Source: Gammaproteobacteria bacterium UBA2679 (GTDB lineage: Bacteria > Pseudomonadota > Gammaproteobacteria > Pseudomonadales > Oleiphilaceae). Taken from it: a DNA stretch of 64,000 nt. The notes beneath the pieces are model-generated. The model saw only the letters and a list, made by a program, of their open reading frames with translations, was not told the origin of the DNA and made no database searches. Each line of letters opens with the position of its first letter. Within the stretch, counting starts at the first letter, position 1. The position numbers and the translations under genes are program-made. Shown here piece by piece: positions 1-6,969 of the stretch. The stretch is taken from the NCBI GenBank assembly GCA_002354735.1, contig DEMD01000003.1, forward strand, positions 375,511 through 439,510. The letters are read 5' to 3'.

Positions 1-1
1 C

Positions 2-277
2 GACGAACCGACCTCATCGCTCGACCGCACGATACAACAGCAGATCATCGAGCTATTGCAGAAGCTACAGCGGGACTTCGGGCTGAGCTTCCTGTTCATC
101 AGCCACGATCTGCGCGTAGTGCAGGCCATGTGTCATCGAGTGTTCGTCATGCGTCAGGGCAAGATCGTGGAGCATAATAATACTGAAGCGCTGTTCAGCA
201 ATCCCGTAGAGCCCTACACTCAGGAACTGATCAAGACCGCCTTCCTCGGAGAGACGCCTCTCGGCCAGCCACAATGA
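2..277 (+). CDS. Peptide ABC transporter ATP-binding protein, C-terminal part (partial)
   Basis: This is the last ~91 residues of an ABC ATPase whose 5' part lies outside the window. The frame opens at base 2 with DEPTSSLD (Walker B plus D-loop), then FLFISHDL containing the H-loop histidine, then the tail typical of oligopeptide/dipeptide importers (GKIVEHNNTEALFSNPVEPYTQELI). That tail and the fabI gene just downstream match the YejF/DppF type of ATPase, which powers peptide import at the inner membrane. The ATG at 56 is internal and not the true start. Whether it is a fused double ATPase (YejF) or a single-domain one cannot be told from this fragment. Confidence 0.85.
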   Translation, partial: DEPTSSLDRTIQQQIIELLQKLQRDFGLSFLFISHDLRVVQAMCHRVFVMRQGKIVEHNNTEALFSNPVEPYTQELIKTAFLGETPLGQPQ

Positions 278-339
278 GTCAGGCACACTAGTCCGGGCAC
301 GAATTTCGAAAACTGACCATACAAGACAAGGAGTACGAC

Positions 340-1155
340 ATGGGACTGCTGAGCGGGAAACGCGCACTCATCGTGGGCGTAGCAAGCAAGTTATCCATCG
401 CCAAGGGCATCGCCGATGCTTTTCACAGGGAAGGTGCTGAAATTGCCCTCACCTATCAGAACGACAAGTTGCAGGGCCGGGTCGAGAAATTCGCAGCTGA
501 GTATGACTCCACGCTGACCTTTCCGTGCGATGTCGCTGACGACGCTCAGATCGAGACGCTGTTCGAGGATCTCGGCAAGCACTGGGACAGCTTCGATATA
601 CTGGTGCACTCGGTGGGCTACGCCCCCGGCGATCAGCTCGATGGCGACTTTACCGATGTCACGACCCGCGAAGGCTTTCGAATAGCCCATGATATCAGCG
701 CCTACAGCTTTATCGCGCTGGCACGCGCTGCGCGACCGATGCTTGAACCTCGGAAGGGATCGCTGCTGACGCTGACCTATCTCGGCTCACAGCGGACGAT
801 GCCAAACTACAACGTGATGGGACTGGCGAAGGCGAGCCTCGAAGCCTCCGTGCGTTATCTCGCGGCAAGCCTTGGTCCATCCGGCATGCGAGTCAACGCC
901 ATTTCCGCAGGCCCTATTCGCACCTTGGCCGCCTCCGGCATCAAGAACTTCCGCAAGATGCTGAATGAGTTTGAACGTCAGACCCCGATGCGCAGAAACG
1001 TCACCATCGAGGAAGTTGGGAATGCGGCGACATTTCTTTGCTCAGACTGGGCCAGCGGTGTGACCGGTGAAATCATGTTCGTCGACGGCGGCTTCAGTTT
1101 CTCCGCCATGGGTGCAATTGAAGACGACTCAGGCAAGTCGGGGCCGGGAGACTGA
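340..1155 (+). CDS. fabI: Enoyl-[acyl-carrier-protein] reductase FabI
   Basis: NAD(P)H-dependent enoyl-ACP reductase, the last step of each fatty-acid elongation cycle in the cytoplasm. The 271 residues fit the family (about 260-270). The N-terminal nucleotide-binding motif has the FabI form ([13 protein letters not shown]) rather than the classical SDR TGxxxGxG. The catalytic pair is Tyr157 and Lys164 (YNVMGLAK), with the additional family Tyr at 147. The C-terminal VDGGFS block is present. The start is fixed by AAGGAG about 8 bases upstream of the ATG. The last ~15 residues ([11 protein letters not shown] end) are a short acidic, Gly-rich tail. It follows the peptide transporter ATPase by 62 bases on the same strand, an arrangement familiar from pseudomonads. 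Confidence 0.97.
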   Translation: MGLLSGKRALIVGVASKLSIAKGIADAFHREGAEIALTYQNDKLQGRVEKFAAEYDSTLTFPCDVADDAQIETLFEDLGKHWDSFDILVHSVGYAPGDQLDGDFTDVTTREGFRIAHDISAYSFIALARAARPMLEPRKGSLLTLTYLGSQRTMPNYNVMGLAKASLEASVRYLAASLGPSGMRVNAISAGPIRTLAASGIKNFRKMLNEFERQTPMRRNVTIEEVGNAATFLCSDWASGVTGEIMFVDGGFSFSAMGAIEDDSGKSGPGD

Positions 1156-1271
1156 GCCACAGATCACTGTTTCCGGCCTCTATACGGGGTAGCATCCTGC
1201 TTCTCTGCTTCAAACTCATGTCCACCAGGCTCATGACCTATAACCAACGCCGCCGGCTATCAAGACGCTGA

Positions 1272-2432
1272 ATGACCAGACCGAACCAACCCATCTCCCC
1301 TGTCGGCTCCATGACAGTCGCGACTCGAGCCCTTGTAACACTCGGCCTGCTGATTAGCCTCGTGCTCAGCATTGGTTGCGAGTCCATGAAGGCCAGTCAG
1401 ACCTTTTCGAACGCCATTGGATTCGGCGGGATACCGCCCGTGGATCTCGAAGAGCAGTACATTAACGAAGATTCCGAGTTCCTCGAGATTCGCGGCATGC
1501 GGATCCACTACCGTGACGTGGGTGAAGGCCCTGTCATCATCCTCGTTCATGGCATTTTCTCATCCCTGCACACCTGGGATGGCTGGGTCGAGGAGCTGCG
1601 CAAGAGTAATCGCGTCATTACCCTGGATTTGCCTGGTTTCGGATTGACTGGCGGACCTGAGGACATCGAACAGTTCGACGTCGAATTTGTTTATGCTGTG
1701 TTCAAGAACTTCATTCAGTACATGGATGCAGAGCATTTCACCCTGGCTGGAAATTCCTTCGGTGGTTATCTCAGCGCCCGCTATGCTATCGATCATCCCG
1801 ACAAGGTCGACCGTCTGATCCTTATCGACCCATCAGGATATTCACATGGTGATCGTCCGCTGGTGTTCAAGATGGCGTCGACACCGGTCGTCAGCTCGAT
1901 CATGAAAGTTTTCCAGCCACCGTTCATGATCACCAGGAACGTCAAGCGCAACTACGGCGACCCTGAGAAACTGACCAAGGAAAACCTGTACCGTTACGTG
2001 CACATGGCACAGCGGCAAGGCGCAAAGCCCCTGTACGTGAAGACGCTGCAGATGCTGGGTGAAGACAAGGCGAAGACCACAGACATGAGCTTCAGCGGTG
2101 TAAAAGCGCCCACCCTGCTGATGTGGGGTGAAGCGGATGCGTGGACACCTTTGAAACTATCGGAGCGCTGGATGGCGGACCTGCGCAACGTCAAACTCAT
2201 CACCTACCCCGACGTCGGGCACATGCCAATGGAAGAAATACCCTTCCAGACCGTGAGCGACGCAATTACGTTTCTGGCTGATGCACCTGGCGCCGGTGAT
2301 GCGGAAGAAGACACCTTCCGCTCCATCAAGAAGACCACCGGAGAGGATCTCGAGTCGCTCATCAACGACAGCAATGAGTTTCAGGAGCTGAGTGAAGAAG
2401 AGGTCAGAAGAATGGAGCAGGATCTGAAGTAG
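1272..2432 (+). CDS. Alpha/beta hydrolase, probable membrane-anchored or lipoprotein
   Basis: Alpha/beta-hydrolase fold protein of 386 residues. The nucleophile elbow is GNSFGG (Ser162). The probable acid is Asp289 in GEADAWTP and the probable base His317 in VGHMP. HGIFSS near residue 93 supplies the oxyanion-hole region. The N-terminus is a hydrophobic segment ending at Cys36 (LSIGC), a weak lipobox, so export and lipid anchoring are possible but uncertain. A second ATG at 1311 would give a shorter, cleaner signal sequence. The C-terminal ~60 residues after the catalytic His are acidic and Glu/Asp-rich and lie outside the fold. The substrate is unknown; esterase, lipase and haloperoxidase-like hydrolases share these motifs. 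It stands alone, convergent with the PilZ gene. Confidence 0.85.
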   Translation: MTRPNQPISPVGSMTVATRALVTLGLLISLVLSIGCESMKASQTFSNAIGFGGIPPVDLEEQYINEDSEFLEIRGMRIHYRDVGEGPVIILVHGIFSSLHTWDGWVEELRKSNRVITLDLPGFGLTGGPEDIEQFDVEFVYAVFKNFIQYMDAEHFTLAGNSFGGYLSARYAIDHPDKVDRLILIDPSGYSHGDRPLVFKMASTPVVSSIMKVFQPPFMITRNVKRNYGDPEKLTKENLYRYVHMAQRQGAKPLYVKTLQMLGEDKAKTTDMSFSGVKAPTLLMWGEADAWTPLKLSERWMADLRNVKLITYPDVGHMPMEEIPFQTVSDAITFLADAPGAGDAEEDTFRSIKKTTGEDLESLINDSNEFQELSEEEVRRMEQDLK

Positions 2433-2442
2433 AGCGCCGGCT

Positions 2443-2865
2443 TCAGCCTGTCACATGGTCGTCATGCTCCTGGCCAAGCATGGCGGCTACTGCCAGTTTC
2501 CAGTCGACGATTGACGTGTCGTCAGACTCGAAAAGGCGAAACCCAACCAGCCAACCAGCAGTACCCGGTAGTCTCCGCTGCCATTTCACTTCAGAAGCCA
2601 GCTCGAATTTGTCACCGGTTCGCTCGCGCACGATACAGAGCTGCAAGATAGTGCCTACCTGGAGCGGTTTTGGAAACCTGACCTGCAGTCCGTTCGCAGA
2701 GACATCTATTGTCTCGGAAGCCGCAACTTCAGGTTCGATGTGTTCACTTTCCATGGCGCAGTTGCCAATGATCTCGACGTATACCGTTTCGTAATGCGGC
2801 AGTCGTGGTTCACTGCGCTGGTTGTCCTGCAGAGGACCTTCGGAAAACGACATTTCAGTCTCCAA
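2443..2865 (-). CDS. PilZ domain protein (putative c-di-GMP receptor)
   Basis: Small 140-residue cytoplasmic protein made of one PilZ domain. The two c-di-GMP-binding elements are visible: an RxxxR stretch near residues 17-21 (RSEPR) and a D-x-S-x-x-G motif (DVSANG, about residues 54-59). The rest is the usual beta-barrel with a conserved Trp/Gly region (WLVGFRLFE). It probably senses cyclic di-GMP and acts on a partner protein. The gene lies 23 bases downstream of the DUF1631-like gene on the same strand, so the two are likely co-transcribed. That neighbour may be its partner, because DUF1631-like proteins have a PilZ-like C-terminal region. An EAL phosphodiesterase is encoded 8 kb away. Confidence 0.85.
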   Translation of the reverse strand: METEMSFSEGPLQDNQRSEPRLPHYETVYVEIIGNCAMESEHIEPEVAASETIDVSANGLQVRFPKPLQVGTILQLCIVRERTGDKFELASEVKWQRRLPGTAGWLVGFRLFESDDTSIVDWKLAVAAMLGQEHDDHVTG

Positions 2866-2888
2866 TATGAGAGAGCTGCAGTTACCTG

Positions 2889-4820
2889 CTAATTGCGGAC
2901 ACCAATGCGTCCGACAGCTCTGGCTAGTCTGGCTTCAAAAGCCTGACCCGCGTCACGTATGATTATGTCACCGTCCAGCAGTCTCTGCACGGCGTCATCC
3001 CGCAGTATTTCTTCGAGCTTGAGCCCGAGATCATTCACGAATATCAACTTGCCAGTAGCATTGAGGCGAACAGCCAGCTTGCCGTTGACCATCTCGCCAT
3101 TTTTTCGGATCTGTACACTACCGCCAAGATGGATGGCATCAATCTGCTCGCGGGCGGCCTGCAGCAATTGCAACTCAGCCAGCGCCTCTGAATCGAGCTC
3201 AGCCTGTTGCATCTGCCTGGCGGCCTCGGCTTTCTCCTCATCGGCCCTGGCTTGCGCAGTCTCCCGAGCCAACACAATGGCGGCGGCTTCAGCCTGCGCC
3301 TTCTGTCTCGCCGTTTCCCGCTGCACTTTCTCGGCGGCGAATCGTTCTGCAGCAAGCACCTTCTGATCGAGATAGGCCTGTACGGTTCGCAGCCCCACGC
3401 GCCGCGCCACGGCATAAAGCGGCACAGCGCTGGCCTCTGCAGTGAGCGCGCCTCTCGCAGCATCGGCCAGGACGTCGGCCAAGGGCTCGATGAGCACCTT
3501 ACGACCGGCAAAATCACTCCAGAGAATGGCCTGCTGCCAGGGCAGGTAAATCAGCGCCTTACACAAACGGTCGCCACGCCTGAACCAACGCGAGCCCAGC
3601 TGCTGCATGAGCCTGGTGGCTTCAGCCGTCAACGCCTCGCTATCTGATTCGGCACTCGTCGAACCAAGGTGCTGGCTCACCTGCAGTACCGGCCAGGGCT
3701 GCCGCTCCAGCTCCTTACCGCGAAGGATGTCCTGTAGCGCATTATCGAAGTTGGCCATGACAGCTGTTCGACGTACCGGATCACTGTCCAGACTGCCGAG
3801 CCGCTGGCCAACCTCAGTCGACAGGGCTGCAGCAAAACCGAATAGCTTCTGTCGCTGCAGTTCAGATTCGATTTCACGAAAGGCAAAAACCACACGATCG
3901 CAAAGCACGTGCATGTCCCGGTACTGTTTGCTTTCGGAGCCATGCTGACGGCAGGCGAGCAGCATTGAGTCCTGCCAGGCCCCCTGGAGGAAGTCGATGA
4001 CCAGTCCTGGCAGCTGAAAGTGGGAAGCGACAGCATTGAGGCGCAGGGCTACAAGCGCTTCGGCGCGCAGGCTCAGGTCCTGCCCAAGCTCGGAATCCGT
4101 GAGGCGCTGTTCGAGGACCTGCCGTCTCTTTTGCTCCCGCTGCCACTCTGACCGCACCTGATCGAGCGTCCGCTCCTGCTGCTCGCGCTGTAGAACGTGG
4201 TCGTCATCGAGCAGGGTCTGTAGCGTATCGAAGGCGCGTGAAACAAAGCCTGGCGCCGGCCCCTGCGCAGATTCCCAGCCAGCGAAGAGCTGCTCTACGA
4301 AATTCAGCAGCTGTGCGACGGGATGAGACGGGTCGAGGATGAATTCAGGTTGGTCGATCAATAATGCGGCGAATACGAAACGCCGCTTGAGCAGGGCCTT
4401 GCGAACAGCATCTTCGAGACCGCTCTGTCCAGACCACTGCGTACAGATGCGCTCGATAAATACGAGACTGTTCGCCAGTAGCCGGTCGAAATAATCGTGT
4501 TGTTCGATCCAGCGTTCACAGAGCTCAGTCAGGCTGCCTTCTGCTTGCAGACTGGCTTCAGCAAGTGCGCGGGCCAGCTCATGTCGGGACTGCTGCTGGG
4601 ACTCGATATCTGCAGAAGGCGTATCAGGTGCGGATGCACGCATGAGCTCACCGGGAATGGCGAGCAACTCTTTCGTCTCAGTAAACTCCGCGCGCACAAG
4701 CGCTTCACTGAGATTGGCTGCCAACTCCTTTAGCGACGGACCCTGCTGGCCGGCTTGATCTTCTGGTGGCGCACTGGGATGGCCTGGCGTCTGTGGCCCA
4801 GGTGCTTGTGGTAGATTCAC
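2889..4820 (-). CDS. DUF1631-like protein
   Basis: Protein of 643 residues resembling the DUF1631 family (sometimes mislabelled thymidine phosphorylase in databases). Visible features are a Pro/Gly/Gln-rich N-terminus, a long helical body, an LxxHPVAxLLxxVE-like segment (HPVAQLLNFVEQLF, about residues 165-178) typical of the family, an Ala/Glu/Gln-rich coiled coil (about residues 490-565), and a beta-rich C-terminus (about 575-640) with a KLAVRLNATGKLIFVNDLG stretch like the DUF1631 end. No enzyme motif is seen. Its biochemical role is unknown. Pairing with the PilZ gene 23 bases downstream suggests a c-di-GMP-linked regulatory function, which is inference. No signal peptide is evident. Confidence 0.65.
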   Translation of the reverse strand: MNLPQAPGPQTPGHPSAPPEDQAGQQGPSLKELAANLSEALVRAEFTETKELLAIPGELMRASAPDTPSADIESQQQSRHELARALAEASLQAEGSLTELCERWIEQHDYFDRLLANSLVFIERICTQWSGQSGLEDAVRKALLKRRFVFAALLIDQPEFILDPSHPVAQLLNFVEQLFAGWESAQGPAPGFVSRAFDTLQTLLDDDHVLQREQQERTLDQVRSEWQREQKRRQVLEQRLTDSELGQDLSLRAEALVALRLNAVASHFQLPGLVIDFLQGAWQDSMLLACRQHGSESKQYRDMHVLCDRVVFAFREIESELQRQKLFGFAAALSTEVGQRLGSLDSDPVRRTAVMANFDNALQDILRGKELERQPWPVLQVSQHLGSTSAESDSEALTAEATRLMQQLGSRWFRRGDRLCKALIYLPWQQAILWSDFAGRKVLIEPLADVLADAARGALTAEASAVPLYAVARRVGLRTVQAYLDQKVLAAERFAAEKVQRETARQKAQAEAAAIVLARETAQARADEEKAEAARQMQQAELDSEALAELQLLQAAREQIDAIHLGGSVQIRKNGEMVNGKLAVRLNATGKLIFVNDLGLKLEEILRDDAVQRLLDGDIIIRDAGQAFEARLARAVGRIGVRN

Positions 4821-5013
4821 TGTAGTCCGTTCATTGTCGGTTGACGCTGGTCATTGGCTACAGTCTAGCTGCTTTCCATGCAGTTGCTTTCAAAAGTCAG
4901 TGTTTCCATACTGGGTAGTTGCGGGTTTTCTTGCCACTGAATTGTATTAGACACTGCACACGACTGATTTATGGGGAGTATCACAGTTCGTTTAGATGTG
5001 TACTCATTTGTAG

Positions 5014-5041
5014 TTGTGAAGGCCGCCTCACTGTTTATGGT
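5014..5041 (+). promoter_or_regulatory. Possible sigma70 promoter upstream of the TonB-domain gene
   Basis: TTGTGA (5014-5019) and TATGGT (5036-5041) are separated by 16 bases inside the 261-base gap 4821-5081, about 40 bases before the ATG at 5082. Both boxes are imperfect. A second -10-like TAATCT lies at 5043-5048. The rest of the gap shows nothing else I can support. Confidence 0.25.
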
Positions 5042-5081
5042 GTAATCTCATAGCAGTACCAGTTTAAGGATCGATGCATTT

Positions 5082-6950
5082 ATGCGTGTACGTGTCTGCT
5101 CACTGCCTAATGTTCTCCACCATCTTGGCCTGCTGCTCATCGGGTCGGTGCTCATGCTTTCGACGTCACTGCGGGCCGCAAGCCTCGAAGGTCTGCAGCT
5201 GAATGGCATCGCCACCTACGAGCAACTTGGCAAGCCTTATTACATCATCGCACTCTACACTGAAAAGCCGGTAAGTTCGGCGGATGAGTTGATGACTGGC
5301 GATGGCCGGGCGGTCGCCGTGATGAAAATCGTGAGTGGAAACTGGACCAGCATCGGTTTTTCGCAGATATGGACGCGAGATGTTTCGATCAACAATGAAC
5401 TCTCTGGCGAGTCGACGGATATCGACGCCCTGTTGAAGTTCTTCAGCCTTGCGAAGGAGCCGCTGGAAGTCGGCGACACTCTTGAGGTTGCCTACCTGCC
5501 CGGCCGCGGCACAAAGATTGAGCTCAATAGCGAAACTGTTATCTCGACGCCCAATAAGGCGCTATTCACCTATATAGTCAATGTATGGGTCGGTCCGTCC
5601 TCGCCGTCCCGTGACTTCAAGGCCGCGATGCTGGCAGGTCCGCAGGCCACGGCCACTGACAGGGCTCAGCTGGTGCAGAGCTTTGCAGAATTCCGAACTG
5701 ACCCGAAACGTGCAGCGCTGATTTCACAGTGGCAGAAGAAGGAAAGTGAGAACGCCGCGCAGCGCGCTCGTGCTGAAGCCGAGCGCGAGGCGGAGCGTGA
5801 GCGGCTTGCTGCTGAACAGCAGGCGGCCGAGAAGAAACGGCGCGAGGAAGAGCTGGCGGCAAAGCAGCGGGCTGAAGCTGCTGCTGCTGCGAAGCTGGCT
5901 GCAGAGAAAGCGGCTGCAGCCGCCGCTGCAGCCGCCAGTGAGGCCGAGCGCAAAGCTCAACTAGCTGCCGCACAGGCACTGGAGCAGCGCAAGCGTGTAA
6001 AGAAGCAGGACGAAGAACGTGTACTACAGCGGCTGAAGCAACAGGAGCGTGGTGACATTAGTGAGTCCGAAGCCAGGGAGGCTGCCGAGCGGGCTGACGC
6101 CGAAGGTGCGAAGCGTCTAGCAGCTGATGCCGAACGTGAGCGCCAGCAAGCTGCCGCCGAAGCGGAAGCCGCGGCAGCACGTGCCCTTGAACAATCCGAA
6201 ACGCAGGCTCGCGCAGAGGCTGAGGCCAGACGGCTCGAGCAGGAAAAGCTGGATGGCTTGCAACGGGACTACGACGAAGCGTTGTATATCTGGCAGGTCC
6301 AGCGGGCGGTACTGACCAATATCACCTATCCGGAATGGGCTCGTGAATTTGGGCGGGAGGGCGATATCAAGATACTGGCCACGCTAGACGCAGTGGGCAA
6401 CGTGATCGGCACTGATGTGGTCAAAGGCGCACAGCATAATCTTCTCGTGCAGGAGGTCGTCTCCGCTGTCAACCAGTCTGGTCCCTATGGACCGCATGCC
6501 GGTAAGACAGTGGTAGTGCCCATCGAATACTCGTTCCAGCTGAAAAGCACTCGCGAAAACGAAAGCGCGTCTGGATCTGTAGCTCAACTACCAGCCCAGC
6601 CGGTCATGCCCCCTGAACTGACGATGATCAAGCAGCGCTCGGTGGCGGGTCCTGATCGGGCAGGCAAGGTTGCTGAATACGCCGAACTCGTGAGGGCCAA
6701 GATACTGGCCACGATAGAATATCCACTGTGGGCGAAAAACCTGCGTCAGGAAGGTGAAGCAGAAATTGAAGTGATCGTAGCGTCGGACGGCTCAGTGTCG
6801 AAGACGCGGTTGCTCAAGGAGACCCGGCACAATCTGCTCAACAAGGAAATGGAATCAGCGGTCGAGCGCGCTGCGCCCTTCCCTGTAATTCCACCGGAGC
6901 TTGGGCTCGACAAGGTCGACGTCAAATTCACTTACAGCTTCGGCCGCTGA
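5082..6950 (+). CDS. Chalcone-isomerase-like / coiled-coil / double TonB C-terminal domain protein
   Basis: Exported multidomain protein of 622 residues. A signal peptide covers about residues 1-33 (cleavage near LRAAS). Residues ~34-185 resemble the bacterial chalcone-isomerase-like domain (LNGIATYEQLGKPYYIIALY opening, usually found in small exported proteins). Residues ~215-400 are a highly charged Ala/Glu/Arg coiled coil. Two TonB C-terminal-type domains follow: ~402-485 (ITYPEWAREFGREGDIKI) and ~532-622 (IEYPLWAKNLRQEGEAEIEV), each with the YPxWA...GxxxI pattern. There is no N-terminal transmembrane anchor after signal cleavage and no Pro-rich spacer, so it is not a classical energy-transducing TonB. 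A TolA-like or periplasmic scaffold role is possible. AAGGA lies upstream of the ATG. Function unknown. Confidence 0.75.
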   Translation: MRVRVCSLPNVLHHLGLLLIGSVLMLSTSLRAASLEGLQLNGIATYEQLGKPYYIIALYTEKPVSSADELMTGDGRAVAVMKIVSGNWTSIGFSQIWTRDVSINNELSGESTDIDALLKFFSLAKEPLEVGDTLEVAYLPGRGTKIELNSETVISTPNKALFTYIVNVWVGPSSPSRDFKAAMLAGPQATATDRAQLVQSFAEFRTDPKRAALISQWQKKESENAAQRARAEAEREAERERLAAEQQAAEKKRREEELAAKQRAEAAAAAKLAAEKAAAAAAAAASEAERKAQLAAAQALEQRKRVKKQDEERVLQRLKQQERGDISESEAREAAERADAEGAKRLAADAERERQQAAAEAEAAAARALEQSETQARAEAEARRLEQEKLDGLQRDYDEALYIWQVQRAVLTNITYPEWAREFGREGDIKILATLDAVGNVIGTDVVKGAQHNLLVQEVVSAVNQSGPYGPHAGKTVVVPIEYSFQLKSTRENESASGSVAQLPAQPVMPPELTMIKQRSVAGPDRAGKVAEYAELVRAKILATIEYPLWAKNLRQEGEAEIEVIVASDGSVSKTRLLKETRHNLLNKEMESAVERAAPFPVIPPELGLDKVDVKFTYSFGR

Positions 6951-6969
6951 ACCGGGGCCTTGCGCAGGA

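Noticed and set aside
340..1155. FabI as a generic short-chain dehydrogenase
   Set aside because: The GVASKxSIAxGIA nucleotide motif and the Y-x6-K spacing with the extra Tyr are specific to enoyl-ACP reductase.
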